From Phoronis australis (taxonomy: Eukaryota; Phoronida; Phoronidae), in assembly GCA_002633005.1 (NCBI GenBank), contig NMRA01000456.1, positions 125,147 through 189,146 on the forward strand: 64,000 nt of DNA. The letters run 5' to 3'. Numbering within the stretch: the stretch's first letter is position 1; each line of letters begins with the position of its first letter. The notes under the pieces are model-generated. The model was given only the letters and a program-made list of their open reading frames with translations. It ran no database searches and was not told the DNA's origin. Positions 49,201-60,675 of this stretch are shown here, in pieces. A program made the translations under genes and the position numbers.

Positions 49201-52200
49201 TTAAAAGACACACAATATTTCGAATCATACTTGTTACTAACGACAAGTATCGTGTATTTAATCAATTTGCATAGTGTTATTATGTGAATTCCTCGAATGC
49301 ACTTGCTTGCTAGAGGACAACAAAAACAGACTGGACATCGGACACAAACAAGGTAATAAGCCTACCTGTAACTGAGGGGAAGAATATGCCCAACATTATC
49401 ATGAACGTTGTGGTTATGTCAGCAACAATTAGCCCATTACTCTTAGCACTCTGCACCACCTCATCACTGCCATAGAGAGAACCTTCAGTAGCATATTCAC
49501 TCCACACATTCTCTGAAACCAACAACAGTCCAAGTACAGATAACAGTTTGAATACAGGCTGTGATAGGCTGCAAAATAAGAGCAAACAATTTAATAACAT
49601 GGTATTTAGATGCTTAAAACCTGATGTAATATGAAACTTCTACCATGCCTAGTTGTATAATAACTTGGGTTTCCCATCAGTCACTGACCCCTGTGCCTGA
49701 CATATGCCCACCTCTTACCAATGCACAGTAGCATACGCTCCATTAACATGTTCGTTTTTATGAATTAAAGCTAGCCATAGTCATAGTGACTTCTACCTGT
49801 AGCCGACTTATATAATGCATTTGATATTAAGCTGTGTTATAAAAAATTTACACGCCCACGAGGGATGTCATTCCATCTAGGATAGACTTATTGCAGATTT
49901 TTCACATAATGCATAACATTTGCATAGTGTTGGATGTTTCAATACAGAGCTTTAATGGACAGCTGAAGCATGTACATACCGCTTTAATACTTCAAGACAA
50001 TCAAATAAGTATCCAAAGGTATAGGCAATGAACAAGCAACACAAAATCAATGGTCGGGTTGACAAAATCTTGGCCTCGCAATATCAAAGGTACTACACTA
50101 AGAAAAGACAATTGTATTGAATATTTATAGACAAACAATTATTTAAACCTGATTTATGAAAATGACTGTCCCAACTAAAAGTACACGTCAGAAGCAATGA
50201 TGATGCAAGTGTGCTGAACATTACTACGACCCAGTAATAGTTATACTATTGTCCTGAAGTGTAAACTATGATCTAGCCATATACTACTGCCCTGAAGTGT
50301 AAACTATGATCTAGCCATATACTACAGTCCTGAAGTGTAAACTATGATCTAGCCATATACTACTGCCCTGAAGTGTAAACTATGATCTAGCCATATACTA
50401 CAGTCCTGAAGTGTAAACTATGATCTAGCCATATACTACTGCCCTGAAGTGTAAACTATGATCTAGCCATATACTACTGTCCTGAAGTTTACTATACATG
50501 GTATTGATGCTGGTCATGAACACTATGAGAATAAACAGTAGATTCCACTGACCAGAGAAAACCCCACTGCCGAGGCCAGGTATGCCTGGTCTGTACTCTA
50601 TCTCACTCTTGACAAAGAATGGGTCGCACACTCGAGTATGGTTACTATTCTGTGGACACCAAAGATTGTACAGAGGTAGGGTAACATTGGTTCCATATAG
50701 TGTAGCATTCTTTGTACAGTACACTTGGTCATTATACTTCAACACTTTGTCTGACAGCAGCTGTCCTCCCAGGACACAAATCCTGCAAAATACACAGTTA
50801 GTTTAGTGATACAAGCTAAGCCACAAATGATCACTAATTACTACAAACATTTTGAAACAGGAAATTAACAAGAGAACCATCCCACCACGAGCCCCTGAGT
50901 CAGTTCCTCATCCCACCATGGGCCCCTGAATCGGTTCTAAAGGTTGATAGTAGTCAGCTAGAATATATAATAACAGAATTCAAATTTGTGTGCATTTCAG
51001 TGACACTGGATTAATTTGCAATTTGAAGGGAGCAAAGTTCACAGCACATGCGTGTCCCTGGATGCACAACACTGTTGAGGCTTCTTCACACATCCATCAG
51101 TCAGTGACTAAGGAACTACATTTTCATCCCTGATGGCTGACTTTGAAAAGATAAGTGCTCAATTGTTGTTGCTAGCAAACTGTAACTTTGAAATCATCGT
51201 GTACTTTTTGGCTTTCTGCAAATGTCAGTCCGGACATTGTACCAGAAGGTCGCACATTTTCGAGTCCCGTGGTAACTTTGGCGTAAGATTTTGTTGATCA
51301 AATTTGAACTCAAGTATGACCAACAGCAGTACAAGAGGTCAATAAAATTGTCTTTTGAACAACTTTACCTAAGTCACTGATCATCAAAACTGAGTTTCCA
51401 ATGAGCATAAAAACATGACATCAAATCCTCCATGAGTACGCAACAAAGCAATACTACACAACCAAAAGTACCTACATGGTATTTTACAAAAAATCCCACC
51501 CCTCCTGATAATCACCGCATGTGTAATAAGACAGAGTCTTTCCACAATAAATGTACACAGGTGGCCATGAGGGAAGAGAAGGAGAACGCACGATGTTTAG
51601 TGAAAATGGTTAATAACTGGTAATACTGCATTTGAGTTGACAGAGGATTTAACGGCATTCTTTGTGAACCCGAGATAACTGGACTGACCGAGGTAAAGTT
51701 ATTTACAAAACAGGTTTAGCTGGCCACTCGTTCCTCTCAGACTTCAGCTGCTTCACTCTTCTATATTATTCTACTACCCATGCATTGTATAAGCATACTA
51801 CACCCATTGCACCCACAACCTTGTAACCTTGATCATGAAAACCCGATTACAACAGCAGAACAGGTGTAATTGCATTATGGGGGAACTTAAGTTACATTAA
51901 ACAATAAACTACATAAACTACATAAACCCTTAAGCATGAGCTCATTTGAACCAGGAAGTCATAAGAAGGTGACCTCTTACAGACAAGAGTTATGTAATGT
52001 GAAATGAAAAGTGTCAAAAACCCAGGCTACCCACACGACACAGCTCACGCACTTATGAACTTGCAGACCTGTAATCTTAGCTCAATACTCACAAACTCGT
52101 GCACACAGTCACAAAAAACATGACTGACGGAGACATATCCAAACAAACACGTGAATGGGCAGCAAAAGATCTGTGGGCAGTGTTTACAGATGCCAAAGCC

Positions 52201-55200
52201 GTATTTATGAGCACTGGAGTCGTGCTTACCGATGCCACAGTCATGTTTACAAGTGCCAGAGTCATATTTGTAGGCGCAAGAGTCATGTTTACAGGTGTTG
52301 GAGCTGTGTTTACAGGTGTCGGGAGTCATGTTTACAAGTTACGATGTCATGATTACTGGTGATGGGGCTGTGTTTACAGGTGCCGCCGTCGTGTTTACAA
52401 GTGCCGTAGCCATGTTTTTCAGGTGTCAGAACCCCGTTTTCAGGTGCAGAAGCTACATTTACATGCGCCGGACCCATTTCTACAGGTGCCAGAGCTTTGT
52501 TGAGGGCACAAGTTTGTGAGTCATTGAACGGAATTTACAGGTCTGTGAGCCATGTTCGTAAGTGAGGCGCTATGTTTATTTGGAGCTTGACCAGTGTTCC
52601 TTGGGTAACGACAAGAAATAGATGCAAATCATTCAGAAGTCAATGACCGTACTAACCGCAGATGGCAGCACCACACACTTCGTGAAATGGTGTACCCAAC
52701 AAAGCCCCCTTGACTCAATCCTAAAACAAACCTCTAGCATGCCCGAGATCAAAGTTGTTCTCACCCCACCAACAGCTCTGGAAAGTTTCATGCAATTATT
52801 TCCAATGTTTGAGTTATATGAACACTTGAGTTATATGAACACTTGAGTTATATGAACAATTGAGTTCAGTACAACATTTGGAAGGGATTAACATTCACAG
52901 GACAAAATCAGTTTCCAATGCTCTGCACTGTTGTAACACTCAAATATTTTTTTCAAAAATTACATATTCTACAGTAACATCTTGTCATTTTCAGACAAAA
53001 ATAATTTCAAAATTGGTCTTTTCGCAAATGCATCTAACACTGTTATAAATACCCACAATTCCCCAGAATCACTGCCTGATGACAGCTGTGTTAAAGATCT
53101 AAAAATGACATAACATTTATAACGTACTCCCAATATTTTACAAAAAATTCTTAAATCTTCCCTTGTCCTAAATTGGTGAGACTTTACCGGAGTCTACTTC
53201 AAACAAACTTCAGCCCCTTTGGGGTTGGTGATAACAGTCAAGACATTAGCCAACTTACTTGACACTGGAGTCCGGATTGGCCACGAAAATGCCAATGTAA
53301 ATAGCTAGCATGGAAAGTAACACACAGGCCAGGGATATAGAGGCAAATATGCTGACAAACTTGACTCCGAGGAAGACACAGACAGAGAGCAGCAGTAACA
53401 ATATTGTGCCATAGACACGGTAGTTATTGAATGCATTCGCATCCACAGTGATGTCACCAAACAGGGAGCCTTGAGGTACCATGTATTTCTGAAATACACG
53501 GGTTTAGGTCATTAGGAGACAGTAACAGTTATGCGTGTACCCACAAAATACAATTAGTGCTAAGGCAGGAACACTTCAGTAGTACTTCATCGACCTCCCT
53601 AGATTGATTTTTGATGTTAAAACACTAGGTTTTGTATTAGTGATATGGGGATTAAGAAGAACTTGCATTATTGCTGAAGATTGAAAACAGTAAGTTGGTC
53701 TCTGTAGGTTCGTGTTTTGTTCACGAAAAGCAGCGTTGCTCACTGGAGAGGCAATCATTTAGACATCTCACTGAAAAATTTAACATTGACAAAGAATAAG
53801 TATACACCTCTGGAGAAAGTGACACAAAACTATATTACTAAGCAAACACCAAGTTAATATAACTTACTAATAGAATTTCCACAGCACCAATGATGTACAT
53901 GGCTGAGGCAAAGGTGGTGCCCAGATAGAACAAAATGCCGACAGCTCCTCCAAACTCAGGGCCGAGGGAGCGAGATATCATGAAGTAAGACCCTCCCCCA
54001 GGGACCACTCCATTGGTGGCAATAGCACTCATGGAGATGGCCGTAAGCATTGTCTGAAATTGACAATCAACACAGTACAATCACATAAAAAAAACACAAA
54101 TCCACAGGTTTAACAATTGCGTTATTATATCCGGAATGTAATGGTATTTACCTAAGTGTAAATCTAGGTACTTGTATTTATGTGCAAAATATTTTAGCAA
54201 AGCAAGAGCAAATTTTAAATAATGAACGTGAACTTAATAAAAATACACGTTGACATGTTTACAATATAAGATAAAGTAAGCAACAGAAAACGATGTATGG
54301 AAAACAATCCAAGAGCAAAACATGTTATTTCAAATTCAGACACACTGGTGAGGTTAAAAACATTTCAATTTCATGCATTTACACATTGTTATCATATAAT
54401 TTGGACAGATTATGGAGTTATAAAGCAGTATTTATTGACCGTTACTATGGTAACAACATTTTTCTTAAGGTTACAATTACTTCATCGAGATTCGAACCCG
54501 CTCTCCCATTTTGAAAGCCTCGACTTATCACTGCGCCACCAGCGCGTAACTAAACTCAAAAGTGTGGTAAGCCTTTTTATTTCATCTGGATTCTGTCATC
54601 ACATTTGATTTTAAATTTCCGTAAAATATAAACCACAAGGTGAATGCTAATCTGCATCAAGGCACTGCAGTTCCCAACATCACGCTATTGCACAAAAGGT
54701 GTTGTAAAGGCTAAACTGTTTGCTGACCTCCAATGCAGGTTCTTTGAGTGCACTTTAACACATGTGCTCTCAACACGCTGACACACAGTTTGTGATCGCA
54801 TTGCCATAGCCAAATGACGTTTGATGACTGTTTTGCATTAAAAACAACCAAACAACCATTCTACGATCACAAAGCATATTTTTACCTAAAATATAATCGA
54901 TGGATCCTTTGTCCATTCAAAGCATCCTCTGGAAGATTTTTTCAAAATCTCTCCACAATGATTTGGATACAAAACTTGTAGCTCATTGACCCAACGAGTG
55001 ATGAACATATTATCCAAAGCCCAAAACACACTGTCAGCCTCCTTCCATGAATTACTTAGCGAATATAATCATATACAATAAGAACAACTGACTTTCAAAC
55101 TCGGTTAATAAGTTAGCTTTCAGACCCCAAAACTGTAATAATGAACGAGGTTCTACCTCGGTCATTATCACATTTTAATTTGTGTGTCTTTTACATCATT

Positions 55201-58200
55201 TGTATTGAAAACAAGCGGCAGATATTGAACTGGTTATTTTACACATTATTTCTACTCTTTTTCTTTTGGACATTCATTTCTGATTAGATAATTTAGACGA
55301 CTCAAAGAACAAGACGATGGCCTCACCGTACAGCAGCAAAGTAGAACAATCATGAAGAACTCAAACGAGCCGGAGACACCGACCATCCAAGTGACACGTG
55401 TAAACAGGATGACACCAAATATGTTCTGTATTGTGGGCAGGTAAACACCTAGTAGAGTCCCCAGTTTGGCTTCCTGTAAATCATTACATTCAGTAAGTCA
55501 TCATTTCTATAGTGTCAATCCAACCTCCTCACAAAGTGGCTTTGTGTAAATCAACACACCCAAAATTCAGTATATCTATAGCACACATCTAACCACCTCA
55601 AAGGCATATTTACCCATAACGAATGATGATAACTGTTGGTATTTGTCTTGATAACATCACTTGGTTTTGGTTTGTTCATCAAAGTTTTAGAAGGAAATGT
55701 TGAAGAAAACTATTCATTTTCATTAACAAATTAAAGCAGACTGGGATAAAAGTATGCCTGATACAATTCTGATTGTGTTTCAAGTATGTACAGAACACCA
55801 GAGGTTTTGGTAGTCATGTTTATTCCACATTTATTGAAATATAAACAAAATCACATTACTCACTTCCACATTTATTGAAATGTAAACACAAAACACAGTA
55901 TTCACTTCCATATTTTTTGAGATGTAAACACAATCACAGCACTCACTTTAGGTTTATATTGTGCAGTCTCCATCTCATGTTGACTGGGTGCCATGCCTGC
56001 CTTATAGTTTGCCAACTTAGATAATACATAAGCCACCTTGGGCCTCTTCTCAAACTCTTCCTGCAATAAATCAGTCAAGATGATGCTTATATAGCTCATT
56101 ACGCCTGTCCTCAAACATTTCCACCAAAAAGTTAGATATAATAACCTAACACAACCTTACTAGATATGCCAGCCACCTTGCAACACTCAAATTTATATTA
56201 CATATTATACAAAATTTTTCAAGGTTTCAAATTGTAAGCGGAAATGGGAAGGCAAAAGAAAATAGATTACTGTTATAGAATTTGCATTTTCGGTAATATG
56301 AACTATGTTGAAGACAAGACAAACTGCGCTTTGTGTTGGTGTGTAATGCTGATGCAGACCTCTGTCAGCAATATATGAATGTACATTTTGATACTCTTAA
56401 CCCTGTCCTATACTTCAACAAGATTAGGAAGACTCCTGATGCAAACACGATAAAGTTTGTATATTTAGCCACAGTGCGTAGAGAAAAATTTCTTAACTCG
56501 ATGTTTTGTATTTAACTGTGCTTGTATGTATGATTGTTATTGTACTTTGGGCCTCTTGCCTCAAATGCAATAAAGTAGGTCACATAATACCATGAACTCT
56601 CTCTATTTTCAATTTATTCTGAATCAATTTAAATGCAGCTAGACACCAGACCCACAACTTAACAAATTTTCATTTTCTAATGCTCCACTTGACATCCTGC
56701 CCCAATTCACGCCACTGAGAATTCCTTGGTAACATCTGTGTCTTTACGAAAGTCTATCTTATGCAAAGATCCCAATGTACAGAACTCGCTTACCTTAAGT
56801 ACCAAATGAGTAATAGCGGCACCTTGTCTTATTCAGGTGGGAAAATACCTCTCCTCCCTTGCTATGCTTTATGCCCAAGTCTCATCAACTAATAAATCTT
56901 CCAACACCCATCCCATGAGTTTGTGGCAAAAATGGTAATGGGTGGACGTTGGCGACAAAAATCGCACCAATTGCTATTGACGTCACGAAAAATCGCTCAA
57001 CCAAGGTATTCACAAGGATAGAACTCAATCAGCGAGTTCGGCTAAGCTTAGCCTGATATTTAACCAAAGCACTCTTTGACGTGGTTCGATATACGTATTG
57101 TTTCCTTGGAATTTACCCAAATCGACCATTCCCGTAAACACATCCCCACTGCTCGCCTCAAAGCCCAAGCAATGATTTTAGTATCCCAATACACGAGCCC
57201 TAGTTATTAATCCGCAAGAACTCTCTGAGATCACTTTACTGCTTACAGCAAATCAAACACTTTAGAAAAAGTTAATTTTGAGTTGAGCTTGGAAACACAG
57301 CAAATAAAATGCTCTGATTTCATAGTTAGCTTGCCACCCACTTTACAGAAGTCTGTTATTAACCTGTTGGTTCACTTAACAGCCTTCTAAACACATTATT
57401 AATCAGTTCGTTCACAATATGGTCCTCTAAAATGTAATAGCTTGTCAAATCATTTGACTGTCTTCTAAGCGCGTTGGCTCACCTGAGTAATTACACATAT
57501 CTTACCTCATACAAAGCCATGTGTTTGTCACCTGTAGCCAGAGAGGAGTTGCGTTGATGGAGCTCCCCTGTGAGAGAGTCCATCTCTGTAGATTTAACGT
57601 CATCGCCTGTAAAAAGGAGTCAAAAGACGTGTAAAGACAACAGTAACAACAGCAAACGAAAGTGGAGAAATCAGCAAACAAAGTTTGAGGATACAAGGAA
57701 CAAATTAAGAAAAAAGTAATAAGATCGACTGCACACGTCTACTTTTAAAACAAAGTGCAAATACAAGAGTGACATGAAAACGAAGACTCGTCATAAACTT
57801 TCAAATGAATTTTCCAGATATGACTGAATCTACATTATGGAAAAGACTGGAAAGGTAGAAATCTATAAAGACGACACTACACATTGCATTAATTATTTGA
57901 ACCTCTTTGTGGCAATAGTTGGATATAAAGTGCCCACATTTTGAGAACCAGTTTTTATGCCCGTTATTCAGCGGACAAAACTGCTTCTCAAACTGCGGGC
58001 ACCTTATATCCGACTTTTGTTTACCCTCTTTATTAAAATTTTTCAGCAGTGTACGAGCAGGTATAATGAGTGTTGGATGCAGAGGGTGCAGAGAGCTAAG
58101 TAGCTTATAAGCACATTACTAGCAACACAACAGGCTTCAAGCTTAAGTTAGTTGTTTGTGATGAGACATATCTGATGGGTTCTCGATGACAACTTCCAGC

Positions 58201-60368
58201 CTACAGACCAATGAGATGTCTTAGCCAGTTGACCCAGAGGAACCAGTGAAGTCAACCAAGAGCAGCCCGCAGTACCAAGCCAAAAGAAAACAGAAAAAAT
58301 ACCATTTCTGTGTCTTGGCAATCAATTCATCTCGCAGATTCTTTTTCGTTTAATTCTGATCAAATATGATAGGTCATGAACCATCGCAAGAGCTGCAATC
58401 CCTTATGAAAATCTTCTGATACCATCGCAATGATTCATTATATAGAATAACAAAATATGTTGAATTCACTTAATTTGTAATGTACAGAGCACTAAACTGC
58501 ATGATGTGAGCAACTTGATTATTGTCAATCATAACTGTGGATTGTCCATGAACTAAGATTTTTGGTGCCACAGTGACAGACATGAAAGTTTTACTATACC
58601 ACAAAGCATTGCGTTTGTGCGATAGCCCTTAGCCAACTTTGTTTAACCCTGATGTAAGACTGAATGGCAAAGTTCAACTTGGTCAGTGCGAAATTCTAAT
58701 CATGAACAAAACCAGTATACTAACTGATTTGCAATACATATATGCATAGGATCAATGTTTGTCTGAAAAGAGGAAGATTCTTTTCGCTAACATTTCAATT
58801 CGGTTCTGCATTTTGCATTCATGGTCGTCTTAAAAGACATTTGTCGTGCCTTTCATCTGTTAAAGTTGTTTACCATTGATAAGATCCAAACTAAAGGAAT
58901 AGTTAATAACTTTTCCGCTTGATTTCAATTGCTGCACCTGACAGACGGCTACTATGACAGTCAATTCCGCTTACACTCAACGTCATAGCGTGGAATTATG
59001 TTTGCATTCGGACATCATGACGCAGAATAACAGCCAGAGTATTTTGTCTTTTCTTTTGGCTTGTACTGTATGTGTAGGCCAATCATTCCCATTACCCTTG
59101 GTGGCATTCATTTAAATTCTTAATGGTTCATTACAGTCATGTGACAAACTGAAATCAATGAACAAAAAGTAGTAAAACTAGACTGAAAGCACACACTTAA
59201 AGGTGATATATACATACATATATGCATTTCCCTTCAGAAATTACATAGAAGGTAAACTTAGCCATACTGCTCACTGGTCATTTAACGCTATATTGCAAAA
59301 TATCACCTAAAGCATGGATACTTTAAGATGTTGGTAAATAAATTATTATTTATAAGTGCATATTTGCGAGATGCCCAGAATGATTTTTTTTCTTCTACAG
59401 TCAGAAAAAACGACAAAGTTCTTTTTTAAGTTTATTTTTTAAACAACACCTTGCACAGGCTAGAATAATCTGGAGAGGACTTGGCAGAATTTTAAAAGAG
59501 AGGGTGCCATGGGATGTTTAAATATACCCTCTAAGTTGGATTGTTTTACTCTACAACAGCTAACAAAACCTGGTGAAAGCGGTGCAGTGTACTCACATTG
59601 GTTTTAAATGAGGATTGTACACAATACTGGTTAGTGCACACTTGCTTGTTACCAGATCAATTCCAAGCACTTTCAACCAGATTTGCATCCGCTTACATCC
59701 TGGCTGACAGTGATAAAATTACCTTAATTCATTAGGCATGAATTCTAAGGGGACATATTAACTTAAGAGCCTTTTGGGGAAAGTGATTGTCTTTCTTAAT
59801 CAATTGCCCAACATAGCAAGATGAATGTAAAGTTAAAGTGTTGCGCAAAATGTGACCACATGCCACTTAGAGGATAGATGAGCTGAAGTATTCGAAGGAC
59901 TGACATGAATAATTGAAAACAAAACACTAAATGAATACCAGGGGTTAATGCACCAAACTTAAAACAAAGCATTAGAAGATAATTGCAATTCTTAAAGTTT
60001 TCAGAGATTTCAAAACACGTTTCAATTTGAGCCCTCTGAAGATCAAGTTAATGAAAACAATTTAACATTTGAACGCGATGTTGGAGCGATACCTTTAGGG
60101 TTAAAACATTGAGTGATCAGTTCAATGGGACTCTGCACTCGAGTTGGGCTCCTAACACCTTCACCTGGTCCTTTGAAATTCTTGTCGTCTTCATGAACGT
60201 CATCATGAACTATTGAACTAGGCGCTCCAGGTGTTTTATGACTGGTGCTACTGGCAGTTGTTTCCCCTGGACTGATTATTTCCTGGTTGGTATCTTTAAG
60301 ATTTCCAGGATCATTTGGTTCAACAGTACGATACTGATCAGCTGGGGCTCTCTCATCAATCTCATGAC
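36902..60368 (-). CDS. Potassium-chloride cotransporter, SLC12A4-7/KCC family (24 exons, 5' end missing)
   Basis: Exons in transcription order: 60368-60093, 57606-57506, 56060-55947, 55473-55327, 54053-53868, 53488-53259, 50782-50553, 49512-49366, 48893-48795, 48608-48551, 48231-48113, 47584-47311, 46908-46789, 46249-46056, 44964-44885, 44474-44386, 43585-43479, 42870-42754, 41868-41779, 40750-40659, 39552-39445, 38764-38532, 37978-37845, 36993-36902. All phases close, giving about 1,144 residues ending [13 protein letters not shown] and TAG. The protein is an electroneutral plasma-membrane K+/Cl- symporter controlling volume and chloride. Exon 60093-60368 has no ATG, and an in-frame TAA lies just before its acceptor, so at least one upstream exon is missing. 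KCC rather than NKCC is indicated by the long four-cysteine outer loop, [10 protein letters not shown] and the GGREV-like tail. The KCC1-4 paralogue cannot be assigned. Confidence 0.93.
36994..37844 (-). other. U12-type intron in the KCC gene (4 of 4, last intron, 851 bases)
   Basis: Donor GTATCCTTTG from 37844 and perfect branch TTCCTTAAC at 37012-37004, adenosine about 11 bases from the AG. Splits the Tyr codon of NYMEYLEV after base 1 (T|AT). If retained, translation would continue CILCGPIV and stop at 37819. Confidence 0.9.
37027..37200 (-). repeat. 40-base tandem repeat, about 4-5 copies
   Basis: Units start TACCTTGAAAATG near 37027, 37067 and 37107, with decayed copies near 37147 and 37185. 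The array lies in the last (U12-type) KCC intron, just upstream of its branch motif in the transcript. Confidence 0.85.
39070..39200. repeat. Dispersed repeat, inverted copy of the 9990/33470 family
   Basis: Reverse-complement blocks match 33470-33605: GCATAAAGCATAG-like, ATCTGA, TGAGATA and TAGGACC. In a KCC intron; limits approximate. Confidence 0.5.
40421..40641 (-). repeat. 22-base satellite, about 10 copies, 17 bases after a KCC splice donor
   Basis: Units CAAGCCCTGCACAACACAATAC repeat every 22 bases with few changes. The array starts 17 bases past the donor of exon 40659-40750 on the minus strand. Each unit includes AAGCCCTG, the terminal bases of the CAGGG MITE family. The 50 bases before the array (AAAGAGACAA, ATCAAAT, AGGAAAAT blocks) resemble the right interior of the element at 8142-8353. 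Long ORFs on both strands here come from the repeat. Confidence 0.92.
40751..41778 (-). other. U12-type intron in the KCC gene (3 of 4, 1,028 bases)
   Basis: Donor GTATCCTTTTAC from 41778 and branch-like TCACTTAAC at 40770-40762, about 12 bases from the AG. The branch has one mismatch to TTCCTTAAC. Splits the Gln codon after TVA (C|AG). Confidence 0.82.
41869..42753 (-). other. U12-type intron in the KCC gene (2 of 4, 885 bases)
   Basis: Donor GTATCCTTTAC from 42753 and branch motif TTCCTTGAC at 41885-41877, adenosine about 9 bases from the intron end. Splits the His codon of WWIVHDGG after base 1 (C|AT). Confidence 0.9.
43062..43280. mobile_element. Dispersed MITE-like element with inverted ends (inverted relative to 3726)
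   Basis: AAATTCTCCAATTTGG near the left end and CCAAATTCGGCAATTTTTACC near the right end are inverted repeats. This gives the best view of the termini of the family also found at 3726-3930, 35215-35470 and 60505-60675. Non-coding; lies in KCC intron 42871-43478. Confidence 0.6.
44040..44355. repeat. Dispersed repeat, copy 2 (partner of 2355-2690)
   Basis: Same ordered blocks and orientation as the copy at 2355-2690, including GTGCTCAGTAATTTA and ATGATGTCATAC. It abuts the last bases of intron 43586-44385 before the acceptor-side region. Non-coding. Confidence 0.6.
44727..44860. mobile_element. Palindromic GATATAA-end MITE, related to 57917-58015
   Basis: GATATAACGTGCCCACATTTT and further on ACGTTATATCCGA, then a second ACGTTATATCAGG block. 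The left arm closely matches that of the element at 57917. The interior is rearranged compared with that copy. Confidence 0.6.
46789..55473 (-). CDS. Transmembrane core exons of the KCC transporter
   Basis: Ten exons encode the 12-helix APC-fold core. Visible are the first helix ([16 protein letters not shown]), [47 protein letters not shown] (with the tyrosine placed for K+ coordination in the family), [37 protein letters not shown] and [20 protein letters not shown]. The extracellular loop in exon 50553-50782 has four cysteines (in ICVLG, VYCTK, LWCPQ, RVCDP) and N-glycosylation sites in KNAT, TNVT and SNHT, as expected for KCCs. The last helices end at IYKYIEYKG in exon 46789-46908. Confidence 0.92.
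48609..48794 (-). other. U12-type intron in the KCC gene (1 of 4, 186 bases)
   Basis: Donor GTATCCTTG (transcript sense, from 48794) and a perfect minor-class branch motif TTCCTTAAC at 48627-48619, its adenosine about 11 bases from the AG end at 48609. Splits a Tyr codon after base 1 (T|AT), between TTSFV and LTCVLFF. Confidence 0.85.
50242..50490 (-). repeat. 38-base tandem repeat, about 6.5 copies, with alternating subtypes
   Basis: The CCTGAAGTGTAAACTATG block recurs every 38 bases from 50253. Units alternate between ACTGCCCTG and ACAGTCCTG, i.e. a 76-base higher-order repeat. The array begins about 60 bases after the donor of KCC exon 50553-50782. No coding content beyond read-through from that exon. 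Confidence 0.93.
52180..52497. repeat. 21-base minisatellite, about 15 copies
   Basis: Units resembling GTGTTTACAGGTGCCAGAGTC repeat every 21 (occasionally 22) bases with moderate divergence. Because 21 is a multiple of three, long ORFs appear on both strands. No splice-site context or KCC phase supports coding. It lies in the 2.5-kb intron between KCC exons 53259-53488 and 50553-50782. Confidence 0.9.
52807..52865. repeat. 17-base tandem repeat, 3 copies
   Basis: GAGTTATATGAACACTT repeats three times, the last changed to GAACAATT. In the same KCC intron as the 21-base minisatellite. Confidence 0.85.
54483..54546 (-). mobile_element. tRNA-derived SINE head with Pol III A and B boxes
   Basis: On the minus strand CTGGTGGCGCAGTGATAAG (A-box type) is followed about 30 bases later by GGGTTCGAATCTCG (B-box/T-arm). 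The region between lacks a standard anticodon stem, so it is a SINE head or dead tRNA rather than a working tRNA gene. Located in KCC intron 54054-55326; the rest of the element cannot be delimited. Confidence 0.7.
57917..58015. mobile_element. Palindromic MITE of about 100 bases
   Basis: Left arm TTGGATATAAAGTGCCCACA and the reverse complement of the right arm (TCGGATATAAGGTGCCCGCA) agree over about 33 bases with roughly five mismatches, leaving a short loop. Same family as 44727-44860. In KCC intron 57607-60092. Confidence 0.8.
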
Positions 60369-60504
60369 CTTATTGATAAAAGTTCGTACTTATTGCAGTC
60401 CATCAGTAAACTTAACTTAGTCAAGTGAGATATGTCTATGGTAAATGTTCTCTAGTTAAGAGAGTTTTAAGAGACAGTTTTTATATTTTGAGACACCAAA
60501 ATTA

Positions 60505-60675
60505 AACCAGAAATCAAATTAAATTTTCTTGATTCTGAAGATTGGGACACAAGAAACTTTGGTGCTCATAATAGTTCTCAAACATCAGACACTGTTTTGT
60601 GTATCACCAGTCTAGGTCTGACCTTGAGCAAAAAAATAATTTTGTGCTGTTCCAAATAAGACAACTTTACCGTAC
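60505..60675. repeat. Dispersed AATTTTTACC-family copy, inverted
   Basis: Contains CTTGATTCTG(A/G)A(G/A)ATTGGGACA and GACCTTGAGCAAAA, matching 43115-43240 in order. Non-coding. Confidence 0.55.

Noticed and set aside
52045-52519. Overlapping ORFs on both strands of up to 94 residues
   Set aside because: All arise from the 21-base minisatellite, whose period is a multiple of three; there is no splice context or family similarity.
54483-54546. Functional tRNA gene
   Set aside because: The T-arm and A-box are present but no proper anticodon stem and acceptor pairing could be drawn.
57607-60092. Fifth U12-type intron (donor GTATCG)
   Set aside because: The donor lacks the CCTT core and no good TTCCTTAAC branch precedes the acceptor.
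60093-60368. First exon of the KCC gene with its start codon
   Set aside because: No ATG in the coding frame and a TAA just upstream of the acceptor, so it must be an internal exon.
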